Source: Nilaparvata lugens
Taxonomy: Eukaryota > Arthropoda > Insecta > Hemiptera > Delphacidae
Assembly: GCF_014356525.2 (NCBI RefSeq)
Contig: NC_052506.1
Span: forward strand, 22,768,707-22,832,706
Direction: 5' to 3'
DNA: 64,000 nucleotides
Numbering within the stretch: the stretch's first letter is position 1; every line of letters starts with the position of its first letter. The position numbers and the translations under genes are program-made. This document shows, piece by piece, positions 23,346 through 35,522 of the stretch. The notes under the pieces were generated by a model. It was given only the letters and a program-made list of their open reading frames with translations. It was not told the origin of the DNA and did not search any database.

Positions 23346-23380
23346 ATTTAAATGGCGATTCGGGAAATTGAGTTTTCATA

Positions 23381-23383
<3 letters not shown>

Positions 23384-23451
<68 letters not shown>

Positions 23452-23541
23452 TGTGTGTGGTGTGTGTGTGTGTGTGTGTGGTGTGTGTGTGTGTGTGTGT
23501 GGTGTGTGTGTGTGTGTGTGTGTGTGTGTTGTGTGTGTGTG
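23384..23541. repeat. Compound (TG)n microsatellite
   Basis: TG repeats interrupted at intervals by GGTG, giving irregular blocks. Frames of pure Cys-Val or His-Thr across it are artefacts. Confidence 0.95.
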
Positions 23542-23969
23542 AGAGATATCTTTGGCAGTTCCAAGGCTGGCTACAGTTACAGTAACCATATATCCATTTC
23601 GCTTTCTGGTAAGCTTGGAGCATATTCTATATATGCGAATGTAAAGTGTTGCTTATCTTATCTGAATGGAGCAAATTATATATTAGAGCAGCTGATAAAA
23701 AAATTGGGTGAACATGAACAGTAAAAATTGAACACTAACTGACACTGAAAGTATCACTTCTAAGGTTGTTTCCCAATCTATATTTAGGAGTTTTGGGTAC
23801 AGAAACCCCCTTAAACAGAGAGGGGGGTTTCCCATAAAAAAAATTAGGGGGTTTAGGTAATAGATAGCTTGGGTCTATGATGATTCATTTAAAGGCTCTT
23901 CACATAGCTCTTTCCTTAAACTTACCTCTGTTTTGGTGGATGTCACTTGGACTTACTTTTTATTACACC

Positions 23970-25488
23970 ACCATGAGTACATTTGTACTTCAATTAGTAA
24001 TATACAAGCTCATCCTTTGAAAGTCCTGAAGCTGCTGTTTGGGACCTCAGAGGATGAGAATGTTTGACAGGTGCAACACACCTTGGAGCTGCTTCAACAT
24101 CAGACAGGTGACATCTTTCATCTTCAGCAAGAGCATCTTACCATCACTCGCCAGCTGAGTCACCCAACACTGAAAAATGCCAAACAGCTCCACCACCTGG
24201 CAATGAGGATAGAGCAGGAAATGGATCAAGCCATCCAATGGTCCACAAGGCTACTCAAAACTATCCTGTTAGAAAAATCTTTCAAGTATTTTGACTCATA
24301 ATCAGTAGTTCATGATTTAGAATTAGTAGCCATGAAAGCCTTGTTTGATTTGAAAAATATCCTTTGAGCTATTGAGGAAATTGCACAGGGGAAATTTACT
24401 GTAAGCCTGATCTCTCCTCTCAAGTTGAGTAGCTTATTAGAATGAGTGCAAAGTGAGTTACCATCAAGTGTGTATGCATTTTACCAGGTTGCAGAAGTCA
24501 GTGTGCTGGCCATTGATGGTCTCATCAAAATACTAGTGGACTTGCCTCTGTCAACTGGAGGCTGACGGTTTGAACTTTTCCGGGGGCTGTCCATCCCCAT
24601 CATGTCAGATAGTTCTGGTCTAGCACTAAAGTATGTGTTGCAGCCTGACTATCTCCTGATCAGCCAAGACCGGGAGGATTATGCGGTCCTTTCCAAGGAG
24701 GAGGTGGCCCTGTGTTGCAAGGGCATCATGACCATATGCCCCATCACCAGACCTGTCTTCTGGAGGCGCAAACCATCCTGCCTAAGTGACATGTTCCTGG
24801 GGAATGCTGTGGCAGCCGAAAGCATCTGCCCCAAGATTGCCGTAATTGACAGACCATCTGACACTTGGTACTTTGATCAACCAAACACCCACTGGATCTA
24901 CAGCTTGAAGCAAAGCAGGCAGTTGGTGTCCCATTGTCGGCAAGGAGACCACTTTGCTGTTACCCAGACTAACATCCAGGGCAGTAGAGAGCTAAGAGCA
25001 GCTTCAGGGTGCAATGTGTCCACTGACACCTACCAGATGTTCCCAAACACCAGATCAAGTGACCAAACTGAGTTGCTGAAGCAAGTGGTGGAAATTCCAA
25101 TCGCCCTTTGCTCTTGTTGGAGACAGGAGAGGCTCAACCATCTGCCCAAGACATCTGGGATGCCCTGATCCAGACTCGCGAGGAGAACCACTACTGGCCA
25201 AGTCCATCTGGCAATGCAGAAACCACTCTCTACCATCTCCGACAGGCTTTCACAGATCTGGAGGAGCAGAAGCAGCAGACTGGGACAATGGGGTCTCTGG
25301 CAGTAGCAGCTCTGGTAATCCTGGGGGTCACTCTACTTGGGGCTGTTCTGGTGCAATTCCTGTGGCAGAGGAATCACAAGTGTCGTCCTGAGCCTGAGTT
25401 GGGCTGTTCCATGCCCGAGGTGGTACCTCCAACAACTGACTTTGCAGAACAACAACTTCCAGAACTTCTCGTGTCCCATAACCAGTGA
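23970..25488 (+). pseudogene. F-like envelope gene of an errantivirus-type retroelement
   Basis: Remains of an insect endogenous-retrovirus envelope of the baculovirus F-like type. The left part has an LLFGT motif (about 24030-24045) followed by a heptad-rich helix, as found just after the cleavage site of F-like fusion proteins. The middle (24602-25168) has paired cysteines (CLSDMF .. ICPK), W.Y and HCRQGD, then GC, as in the family ectodomain. The end (25285-25365) has a single transmembrane helix (SLAVAALVILGVTLLGAVLV) and a short tail. One frame carries four in-frame stops between 24299 and 24566 and a frameshift near 25110-25165. gag and pol are absent upstream, so the copy is truncated and inactive. 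Confidence 0.7.
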
Positions 25489-25534
25489 TCAGTGCAAGTG
25501 AAAAAAGCCTAAAAGTCTAGTGTCACCCTCTTCT

Positions 25535-25974
25535 TTCAAGGAGGGGGTAATGTAATAGTGTGAGAACAATTGATGAGTATTGCCTGATAATTTGACAATG
25601 CAGAGTGGCATGACTCACTCCCGCTCACTCTCTCTCTCTCTCTCTCTCCATCTCTTCCATTGCAGTCACTGTAACTTGGTGTTGGATGACACCTATAGTC
25701 TTAGTAAAGGCTGCAGAAATTCTGTACATGATTATTAGCATTTTAAAATCGATTTTACCTGTTGGATTGAGAATAGTAATTAGACATAGTTGAGCAGTGC
25801 TTGTGTACAGTGCTATGGTTTCCTTTACTCTGATCAAGCATTTGGGTGAGTGTTTAACAAACTATGAAGATTCATTAGACCAATTGTCCAGTTCATTACA
25901 AAATTCATTATTCAAAATTTAGGAAAAGCTTTTCACCAACTACCACCCAGGATTACCAAAATTTATTCCACAAA
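25535..25974 (+). mobile_element. Polypurine tract and start of 3' LTR
   Basis: CAAGGAGGGGG (about 25538-25547) is a typical polypurine tract, just downstream of the env stop. The LTR probably starts TGTAATAGTG at 25551. Its far end is not defined because no second LTR is in the window and the next repeat begins at 25975. A CT microsatellite lies at 25627-25648. Confidence 0.55.
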
Positions 25975-26633
25975 TCTGGTGTGGCGCACTCACACAACTT
26001 CCCTTGCCGTTATGAAAATTGATCACCTGATGCTAGTGTTCCCGCGCATCTCACGTCTACTACTATTCAAAAATCTGAGCCAGCTGGTGACAGGACAATA
26101 ATGCTGGAAACACACGAGGTCTGCTATCTCTTCATAGTGAATGATTTAATAGAATCAACAGTTTGCAATTGAAGTAATCACATTTTCTTGAATTTCGAGC
26201 TTATTTTCAATTTTAGGTGAGAATGTTACTGAACATCAATTGTAGAGATTTTCATGCTCAATCTTTTCCACTCAAAATTTTTTGTTTAAATTTTATCTGA
26301 AGCCTGATAATTGGGAATCTAAAATCGAACTTTGCATAGATGGGGCAGATCTCCTGAAGTTTTTACAGATATGGGACTTATGGCAGTTGATAGAGCATAT
26401 CAATGACTGATTTAGGTATAAATTTGATCAAAATCATTGGAGCCGTTTTCGAGAAAATCACGAAAAACCCTGTTTTTGACAACATTTTCGTCATTTAAGC
26501 TGCCATCTTCAATTGAATTTGATCGAAATTGTTCATGTCGGATCCTCAAATTGTAAGGACCTTAAGTTCCAAATTTTCTAGTCATTCCGTTTATTGGGAG
26601 ATGAGATATCGTGTACACTGGCGCACATACACT

Positions 26634-26713
<80 letters not shown>

Positions 26714-26850
26714 TATACAGACCAATACCCAAAAACCACTTTTTTGGACTCAGGGGAACTTGAAACGTATAGAAATTTACAAATTGGGGTACCTTAATTT
26801 TTTCGGAAAGCAATACTTTCCTTACCAATGGTAATAGGGCAAGGAAAGTA
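25975..26850 (-). mobile_element. A-tract-targeting repeat, instance 4
   Basis: Starts TCTGGTGTGGCGCACTCAC, ends GGGCAAGGAAAGTA, between A-runs. Internal (CA)n at 26639-26708. It is about 876 bp, collinear with instances 2 and 3 and without coding capacity. Confidence 0.75.
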
Positions 26851-27483
26851 AAAAATTATGTTCAAATTCCATTGTATATGGAGCAAGAGAAATGGCAAAA
26901 TTTCTTAGTACCTATGTTTCATATGTAATTACATATTTTATGAAATAGGTACCTAATTCTAAAATACAATGTCTGCTTTCTATTAAAGTTACTGTATTAG
27001 GCTGCACTTTAGTATATGGGCCGCGGAATCTAGCATTGAGACCTACATAGATCGACAGAGGAGATCAAGACGAGATCAACCATGTATAACATTGTTGTTG
27101 ATTTCCAAGGATTAGCTGAAAAAACATGGCGGAAAGATCAAAATTTTTATATCAATTTTTATTTTTAATAATTTTTTTATGGCTACAATATGTTTTAAAC
27201 TAGTGCAATCTTATGTAAAATTTGACAAGGAATCCAATGAATCTAATTTCAGGTTCATAACTTCAGTAGTTTATGAGATATTGCAAAAAATGTGAGAAAA
27301 AGTGCAAATTTTTGGTTTAAAAGAGGTGAACCTGATTTCATGGTGATTGATAAGTATTTAAAACTATTGAATTTAGTAGAATGATAAATTCTAAAGAAAA
27401 AATGTCCAGTCACTTGATAGCCTAAACTCAAAATTGTTCGAGATATATGGGCAAATAAAAATATTGCAGCACCATTTTTTGCT

Positions 27484-29775
27484 ACCTAGGTAGAACTTAG
27501 GTTAGAAAAAGCTTAGATTAGGGAAAGCTTAGGTTAGGAGAAGCTAGGGTCAGCAAAAGCTTAGGCTAGAGAAATCTCAGTTTATGAAAAGCTTATATTA
27601 GGAAAAAAGCTTAGGTTGGGAAAAGCTTAGATTAGGAAAAGCTGTTGTTAGGAAAAGCTCAGGTTGGGAGAAAGCAAAGGTTGGGAAAAGCTTAGGTTTG
27701 GGGGAGCTGGGTCTGAGAAAAGCTTATGTCAGTGAAAGGAAAACTTGCATTAGAAAGAGATCAACTTAGGAAAAGCTTAGGTTAGGAAGAAGCTTAGATT
27801 AGGAAAAGCATAGGTTGGGAAAAAGCTAAGGTTGGGAAATGCTTAGGTTAGGGGAAGCTGGGTCTGGGGAAAGCTTGAGTTAGGAGAAGCTTGGATAAGG
27901 AAAAGCTTAAGTTAGGAGAAGCTAAGGTTAGGGGAAGCTGGGTCTAAGAAAAGCTTAGGTTGGGCAAAGCTTGGGTTAGAAAAACATAGATAAGTAAAAG
28001 CTTAGGTTAGGAAAAAGTTGAGGTTGGAAAAAGCTTTGGTTAGGAGAAGCTTGGGTTAGGTAAAGCTTAGGTTAGGGGAAGCTGGGTTTGGGAAAACTTT
28101 AGGTTGGGAAAAGCTTGGGTTGGGAAAAGCTTTGATCAGAAAAAGTTTAGGTTAGGAAAAGCTTAGGTTAGAGGAGGCTGGGTCTAGGATAAACTAGGGT
28201 TGGGAAAAGCTTAGGTTAGGTAAAGCTTAGATTAGTAAAAGCTTAGGTTAGGAAAAGCTTAGGTTTGGGGAAGCTGGGTCTGAGAAAAGCTTGGGTTGGG
28301 AAAACTTAGATTAGAAAAAGCTTGGGTTAGGAAAAGCTTAGGTTAGAAAAAAGCTTAGGTTAGGAAAAGTTTAGATTAGGAAGAATCTAGGGTTATGAAA
28401 AGCTTAGGTTAGAAAAAAGCTAAGATTGAGAAAAGCTTAGTTTAGGAATAACTTAGGTTAGGGGAAGCTACGTTTGAGAAAAAGCTTAGGTTAGGGGAAG
28501 CTTAGGTTAGGAAAAGCTTAGATTAGGAAAAATCGAAGGATAGAAAAAGCTTTGATTAGAAAAAAAACCAAGATTGGGATAAGCTTATGTTGGAAAAAAC
28601 TTAGGTTAGGGGAAGCTACGTTTGGGAAAAGCTCAGGTTAGGGGAAGCTTGGGTTAGGAAAAGCTTACATTAGATAAAGCTTAGGTTAGGAAAAACTTAG
28701 ATTAGGAAAAGCTTGGGTTAGGAGAAGCTAGGGTCAGGAAAATCTTAGGTTGGGGAAATCTTAGTTTAGGAAAAGCTTATATTAGGAAAAAAGCTTGGAT
28801 TGGGAAAAGCTGAAAGTTAGGAAAAGCTCAGGTTGGGAAAAGCTTAGGTTAGGGGAGCTAAGTCTGAGAAAAGCTTAGGTCAGGGAAAGCTTGGGTTAAG
28901 AAGACTTGCATTAGAAAGAGATCAACTTAGGAAAAGCTTAGGTTAGGAAGAAGCTTAGAATAGGAAAAGCATAGGTTGGGAAAAGCCAAGGTTAGGAGAA
29001 GCTTAGATTAGGAGAAAGCTAAGGTTGGGAAAAGCATAGGTTAGGAAAAGCTAAGGTTAGGAAAAGCTTAGGTTAGGGGAAGCTGGGTCTGGGAAAAGCT
29101 TGGTTTAGGAGAAGTTTGGATTATAAAAACTTAAGTTGGGAGAAGCTTAGGTTAGAGAAAGCTGAGTCTAAGAAAAGCTTAGGTTGGGCAAAGTTTGGGT
29201 TAGGAAAACATAGATAAGTAAAAGCTTAGGTTAGGAGAAAGTTGAGGTGGGGAAAAGCTTTGGTTAGGAGAAGCTTGGGTTAGGTAAAGCTTAGGTTAGG
29301 GAAAGATGGTTTGGGAAAAGCTTAGGTTGGGGAAAGCTTGGGTTCGGAAAAGCTTAGATTGGAGAAAGTTTAGGTTAGGAAAAGGTAAGGTTAGAAAAAA
29401 AAGCTTAGGTTAGGAAAAGCTTAGATTAGGAAAAATCTGAGGTTAGGAAAAGCTTAGGTTAAAGGAGGCTGGGGTGGGATAAACTTGGGTTAGGAAAAGC
29501 TTAGATTAGGAAAAATCTTAGGTTAGGAGAAGCTTAGGTTAGGAGAAAAGCTAAGATTGGGAAAAGTTTAGGTTACAAAAAACTTAGGTTAGGGGAAGCT
29601 ACATATGAGAACAGCTTAGGTTAGGGGAAGCTTGGGTTAGGAAAAGCTTTGGTTAAAGGAGGCTGTGGTGGGATAAACTTAGGTTAGGAAAAGCTTAGGT
29701 TAGGAAAAGCTTGGCTTGGAAAAATCTTAAGTCAGGTGAATCTTAGGTTAGGTAAAGTTTAGGGTAGGAATAGCT
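27484..29775 (+). repeat. Minisatellite 1: 16-bp telomere-word unit
   Basis: About 2.3 kb of imperfect head-to-tail copies of GCTTAGGTTAGGAAAA, with variants GGGTTAGG, GGTTGGG and GCTGGGTCTGGG. A higher-order duplication is visible: the rare run CTTGCATTAGAAAGAGATCA occurs at 27744 and 28905 (1161 bp apart), and GCTAGGGTCAG at 27543 and 28727 (1184 bp apart). Each unit contains TTAGG, the insect telomere repeat, usually twice. Confidence 0.9.
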
Positions 29776-30073
29776 TGATTTGATTCAATTATTTTTACAA
29801 TCTTTTAAAGTTTCTGAATTACATTGGAAGCTGAATAAAATGTGATCCTCAATATCGGTCTGCACTATGCCTATGCAAACATATTCTCTAAAGCTAAAAT
29901 ACTACATTTTCTTGTATTTTTCCAAATACCTTAATAATCTATAGAATTTTCTAACCTCAAATCTATTTTAATGAATTCTCTGCAAAAATCCCAATGAGAT
30001 TTAGCCAATTTAGTAGTCACTAAAAGTAGTAAAAAAAATTAAATATAAGAATTGAAGAGTATTGAGTGTGCAA
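29776..30073. other. Unpaired spacer in foldback 1
   Basis: AT-rich non-coding DNA between the minisatellite and the right arm with no counterpart on the left side. Confidence 0.5.
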
Positions 30074-31639
30074 TTTTTTTATTTTCCCAAATATCTCAAA
30101 CAATTTTGAGTTTAGGCTATCAAGTGACTGTACATTTTTCTTTAGAATTTATCATTTTACTAAATCCAATAGTTTTAAATACAGTACCTATTAATCATCA
30201 TGAAAACAAGTTAACCTTTTTTAAAGCAAAAAATTTGCACTTTCCTGCATATTTTTTTGCAATATCTCAAAAAATACTGAAGTTACGAACCTGAAATTAG
30301 ATTCATTGGATTCCTTGTCAAATTTTACATAAGATTGCACTAGTTTAAAACATATTGTAGCCATAAAAAATTATTAAAAATAAAAATTGATATAAAAATT
30401 TTGATCTTTCCACCATGTTTTTTCAGCTAATCCTTGGAAATCAACAACAATGTTATACATGGTTGATCTCGTCTTGGCCTCCTCTATCGATCTATGTTGG
30501 TCTCAATGCTAGATTCCGCGGCCCATATACTAAAGTGCCCCCCTGTACTACAATCACGATGCACATCTAAATAATAATATAGGCTAAGCTCCAGCCGGTG
30601 AGCTTCCCCTTTTATCTCAGTTATTATTGAAGATATCTACTCAATTTTTTTTAAATGAAAGAGGAAGACAAAATAAAGCGTGCTAGCATATTTTTATACC
30701 ATTTGATTCAATTTTAATATTAGAAATAGCTGTTTCAAAACTAACCTTATTTTGAAGAAAGGACAATTCCAAATTATAATAATTTGTATCAACTATTATT
30801 AAAGATATGGGACTCAATTTTTTTAATGAAAGAAGAAGAAAAAATACGTGTTGGTAACTGAATAACAATTCTAATCAATGAAATTTAATAGTATTAATAT
30901 TAACAGCAAATATTGAATTTTGTCCAACCTATAATCCTATCATGTTTTTACTAGCACCATAGAGTTGTAGAGTTATAGAGTTGCTGCTCTATTCTCTAAA
31001 GGTCACAAATTTGAAGCATGCTAAATAGAGTTGTCATCAGTTTTTAAAATTGCTCGATAAGAAAGATTCCGATTTCAACTTGTTCGATTAATGATTCAAG
31101 AGTTCAATATTTATTTTATTGTTATTGTTTTACAAACTTCAATTTTTTTATATTTAAATTATAATTTGATCTAAATTTTTCCCAATAATTGGAATACTTT
31201 CTTTTGAAAAGATTGGTAACCCCAATGGGTACTAAATTTATCAAGTCTCATTTAGGTATTAATAATTAAAGTTTATTTATTTAATCAATCTATCAGAATT
31301 ATACAACTTACAGAAAAGTACCACAGGCTAACTTATGCTTAAAATGGTTCCAGTTTTTATTTTCAATATCTTCAATATTTTCAAGAAAAATTCCAATTAT
31401 GGGAAAAAATCATTTTGAATTAGAATTCAAATATATCAAATTTGAAAAAAAAAATTCTAATTCCATCAAAGAGCTAACCATTACTGCTGACCACATTTTC
31501 TCCTGTATCTAACGATATTGATGAAACCCTACATACCAAAGTTTGATGTGACTATTAAACCTTAAGTGATGAAGACTGAGCAAGTCTGAGGGTTGCTCAG
31601 TCTTTATGTGGTAAGGCTTTGTTATATTAGGTTGGACTA

Positions 31640-33375
31640 TGCTTGGTTAGAGGGGAGCTCAATGGTTGGGCTGGACTGCATTTATTAGTTTGATTTGGGC
31701 TTGCTAGGTTGGGGATAATAGAAAACTCAGGTTACAAAGGTTTGGGTTGAAAAAGGCTAGGTTGAAAAAGGTTAGGTTAGGAGAGTTTTGGTTAGGGGAG
31801 GTTAGGTTGGAAAGATTTTGCATAGAAAGGATTTGATTAGGAAGTCTTAGCTTAGAAACACTTAGGTTGAGAAAATCTTAGGTTGGAAAAAGATTAGATT
31901 AGGAGAAACTTAGGTTAGGAAACTTTTGGGTTGGGAAAAAATTAGGTTAGAAGAAGCTTTGGTTAGGGAAAGCTTTGGTTTGTGAAAGCTTAGGTTAGGA
32001 AAAGCTTTGGTTGGGGAAAGCTAAGATTAGAAAATGCTAAGGTTGAAAAAAGCACAAGTTAGGGAAAGCTTAGGTTGGGGAAAAATTGGTTAGGAAAAAC
32101 TGAGGTTGGGAAAATCTAAGGTTAGGGAAAGCCTATGTTAGGAAAAGATAAGGTTAGGAAAAGCACAGGTTAGGAGAAGCTAAGGTTAGGAAAAGCTTTG
32201 GTTAGGAAAAGTTTAGGTTGAGAAAAGCTTGGGTTAGGAATAAGCTTAGGTTGGGAAAAGCTTTGGTTGAGGAAAGCTTTGGTTAGTGAAAGCTTAGGTG
32301 AGGAAAAGCTTTGAGTTAGGAGAAACTTAGGTTAGGTGAAGCTAAGGTTAGGAAAAGCTTAGGTTAGGAAAAGCTTTGGTTTGGGGAAGCTTTGGTTAGT
32401 GAAAGCTCAGGTTAGGAAAAGCTTTAGGTTAGGAAAAGCTTTGGTTAGGGAAAGCTTTGGTTAGTGAAAGCTTAGGTTAGGAAAAGCTTTGAGTTGGGAG
32501 AAACTTAGGTTAGGAGAAGCTATGATTAGGAAATGCTTAGGTTTGAAAAGCACAAGTTAGGAAAAGCTGAGGTTGGGAAAAGTTAAAATTGGGGAAAGCT
32601 TAGGTTAGGAAAAGCTTTGGTTTGGGGAAGCTTTGGTTAGTGAAAGCTCAGGTTAGGAAAAGCTTTAGGTTAGGAAAAGCTTTGGTTAGGGAAAGCTTTG
32701 GTTAGTGAAAGCTTAGGTTAGGAAAAGCTTTGAGTTGGGAGAAACTTAGGTTAGGAGAAGCTTGGGTTAGGAGAAACTTAGGTTAGGAAACTGTTGGGTT
32801 AGGAAAAGATTAGGTTAGAGAAAGCTTAGGTTAGGAAAAGGTTTAGTTAGGGAAAGCTTTGGTTTGAAAAAGCTTAGGTTGGGAAAAGCTTTGGTTAGGG
32901 AAAGCTATGATTAGGAAATGCTTAGGTTTGAAAAGCACAAGTTAGGGAATGCTTAGGTTGGGAAAAAAATAGGTGAGGAAAAGCTGAGGTTTGGAGAATC
33001 TAAAGTTAGTGGAAGCCCATGTTAGGAAAAGCTTAGGTTAGGAGAAGCTAAGGTTAGGAAAAGCTTTGGTTAGAAAAAGCTAAGGTTAGGAAAAGCTTAG
33101 GTTGGGAAATGCTCAGGTTAGGATAAGCTTAGGTTAGGAAAAGCTGAGGTTGGGAAAAGCTTTGGTTAGAAAAAGCTTTGGTTGGGAAAAGTTAAGGTTA
33201 GGTAAAGCTTAGGTTAGGAGAAGCTAACGTTAGGCAAAGCTTAGTTTAGGAAATGCTTCAGGTTAGGAAAAGCTTTGAGTTAGGAGAAACTTAGGTTAGG
33301 AGAAGCAAAGGTTAGGAAAAGCTTAGGTTAGGAAAAAGTCAAGTTTAGGGAAAGCTTAGGTTAGAAGAAGCTGTA
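31640..33375 (+). repeat. Minisatellite 2: 16-bp telomere-word unit
   Basis: Same basic unit and same orientation as minisatellite 1 (GCTTAGGTTAGGAAAA), but with GCTTTGGTTAGGGAAA as a frequent second variant. A 241-bp higher-order repeat is evident: GCTTTGGTTTGGGGAAGC occurs at 32373 and 32614 with nearly identical downstream sequence. Confidence 0.9.
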
Positions 33376-33844
33376 AATGACTTGAACCTGACATAAATTG
33401 ACCAGAACATAATTGTTTTTTTAATGTTTAAATTAGTATTTTAGGATAAAATTTTTATTAGAGAAACCTATTTTTTCTTCCTCTTCAATTTAAAAAATTG
33501 ATTGATTTTTTCAAAAAAGTTGAGATAAGTTGATTGATTGTGCAATACAATATTGTGAGATACAATTGTTAGTAACATATACCAAAAATTACCAATTTCT
33601 GTTCTGTTTCAGGGTCAGCTTTAGAAACTTAATGTTAATTTAATGAAAAACTCCCCCGAATAATATCTAATTTCTATTTAATTCATTGATTAATCAATTA
33701 TATTGTATTCCAATGTCCATTCTTACCTGCAGTTACCTCTTCAATCACTTTCGAAGAAGTTGAATTGATGCGAATATTCATTTGAGCAATCGCTTATTTT
33801 GAAATTTTTTATTCGGCCATAAATATGAGTCAACTGTATGCTAT

Positions 33845-33930
33845 TGGCTTCCTTCATTATTCACAGTTCATTCTTCATTATTCACAGTTCATTCTTCATT
33901 GTTAACATAACCTCATTCTTCATTGTTGAG
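33845..33930. repeat. 21-bp tandem repeat
   Basis: Copies of CATTCTTCATTATTCACAGT in the right spacer of foldback 2, two good and two diverged. Confidence 0.65.
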
Positions 33931-34267
33931 TCTAACTTCAGAAATTCAAACTATTTTTTTTAATGTTTTAATTAGTTTCTCAAAATAAAAATCATAAAAG
34001 CAACACCTATTTTTCCTTCTTCTTTCATCAAAAAAAAAAAAATTGAGTTTATAGGTACCTTCAAAAATAGTTGATATAATAATATATTTAGAATTGTCCT
34101 TTCTTCAAAATAAGGTAAGTTTTGAAACAGCTATTTCTTATTAAAATCGAACTAAATTGTATAAAAATAGGCTAGCGTGCTTTATTTTTTCCTCCTCTTT
34201 TATTTAAAAAAAAAATTTAGTCGATATCTTCAATAATAACTCAGATAACAGGGGTAGCACACCGGCT

Positions 34268-34734
34268 AGAATTTTTCCATAATATAATATAATTATGCTA
34301 TTAGAAGTAGATTCATACTGTTGATAAGAAGTTCCCGCAGTTAGGACCAAGCAACATGAGGTGGGTCCAACTCTGAGTCAAGATTTTTAGAAAATCAAAT
34401 ACAGAAAAAACGTATAGGATACTCACAGTTTGGTATAATAATATAATAAACTCACCTCTGATAGTGATACGGTTTGCTACAGCCTTGTTAAATCATAGAT
34501 TTTTACAGAAAAAAATTAAAACTGAACGTGACAGAACTGTACAAATTGAAGACAAGAAACAAAACAAGAAACAACACACAAACGAAGAAGAGACCGTAAC
34601 CACAGAATAGGTACAGAACGGAAACTGTCAATCAAACGTCTATCCAGCAGCATCTCTTTGTCACAGATACAGAGTAACGGACAGCAACGATCACAGTTAT
34701 CACATAGTTATTCAAAAGTATTCTTTGAGTATCT
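34268..34734. other. No gene seen
   Basis: Non-coding, AT-rich, with no recognisable repeat or domain. Confidence 0.4.
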
Positions 34735-34895
34735 ATAGTGAGGTCCACGTTATAATGGAAGGGTGTGATTTGCAATGGTGTTGCTATCCTTGTGTATCAT
34801 TCAACAAAGCAGATGGCGCTATCTCTTTCACGTATTGCAAGGTTGCCATATTGTTTATCAAGAATGTGGAGATTCAACTAATTGACAAAATAGGG
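34735..34895. mobile_element. MITE family CTATAGTGAGG, copy 2 (partial)
   Basis: The left end CTATAGTGAGGTCCACGTTA is intact, followed by the family interior (GTTGCTATCCTTGTG, CAACAAAGCAGATGGCG). The right terminus is missing. Confidence 0.65.
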
Positions 34896-35063
34896 TTAAG
34901 GTTTAGGTTTTATTTAGGTTATATTTAATAATGTTTCATAAGGATAGGCACAGAGACTACTACTACTTCCTTCTACTTTGTGGGATAGGTAAGGTTTTTG
35001 TGGAAACATGTATGTGATCATTAAAATAATGATCTACATCCGATCCAATGTAAATAAATTATA

Positions 35064-35522
35064 ATGCGTTTAAACCAGAGTTTAAAACAAAAGTTTTCAA
35101 CATAAGTTGATAACATTTTCTTTTGGCTGCTAGTTTTGTTATCAACAAATTTAATAATTTTGTCAAGTGTTTTGTCTGCAGCTGTAGTTATTAGGGAACA
35201 GCTGTAGTTGTAGGGTAGGGATGCTGGGCGAGGGGGTTGTGGAGAAGATAGTAACCTGTTATTAACAAAAGTTACCGACTCTCGACGAATAACATAAATC
35301 TTGTTAATAACAAGGAATTTTCTGTTGAAAACACGAGTTATCAACTTTTTCCAAGATAATTTTTTGTTGATTCAGTCAAGTTGACAACTTTTTATTAATA
35401 ACTCATGTTATCAACTCCGGTGTAAACGCAACTCAACACGATGTTATTAACTTTCGTAATTAACATTAGTTGATAACAAAAATGTTAAAAACTTGTGTTA
35501 TTAACTCCGGTGTAAACGCAGC
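35064..35522. mobile_element. MITE family TGCGTTTA-ACC, copy 1
   Basis: The left end TGCGTTTAAACCAGAGTT and the right end (AACTCCGGTGTAAACGCA) are inverted repeats, and the homology continues about 50 bp inward. A second internal copy of the right end (CTCCGGTGTAAACGCAACTC, about 35414) suggests one element nested in or duplicated at the other. A relative sits at 61018. Confidence 0.6.

Larger units (their letters stand above)
27004..30538. mobile_element. Foldback element 1 enclosing a minisatellite
   Basis: The left arm 27004-27467 and right arm 30074-30538 are inverted copies with high identity over about 465 bp. Outer ends are GCACTTTAGTATATGGGCCG and its complement, while the immediate tips differ. 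The flanks show the imperfect 8-mers CTGTATTA (left) and CTGTACTA (right), a possible target duplication. Between the arms lies a 2.3-kb minisatellite. No transposase is encoded, so it depends on another element if mobile. Confidence 0.75.
30593..34267. mobile_element. Foldback element 2 enclosing a related minisatellite
   Basis: The left arm 30593-30854 and right arm 34000-34267 are inverted copies, outermost AGCCGGTG / CACCGGCT, sharing GTTATTATTGAAGATATC and AATAGCTGTTTCAAAACT. The arms are unrelated to those of foldback 1. Between them lie unpaired AT-rich spacers (30855-31640 and 33380-33999) and a 1.7-kb minisatellite of the same 16-bp family. A scrap of the arm also lies at 6790-6870. 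Confidence 0.7.

Noticed and set aside
23348..23724. Cys-Val and His-Thr repeat proteins (also at 9486-9710 and 26529-26834)
   Set aside because: Translations of TG/CA microsatellites.
24602..25488. Intact host membrane gene
   Set aside because: Four in-frame stops upstream and a frameshift, followed by a polypurine tract and LTR-like start; better explained as a retroelement env.
27484..33375. True telomeric DNA or an interstitial telomere
   Set aside because: The unit is 16 bp with AAAAGC interruptions, not pure (TTAGG)n, and each array is enclosed by inverted arms; only the TTAGG word is shared.
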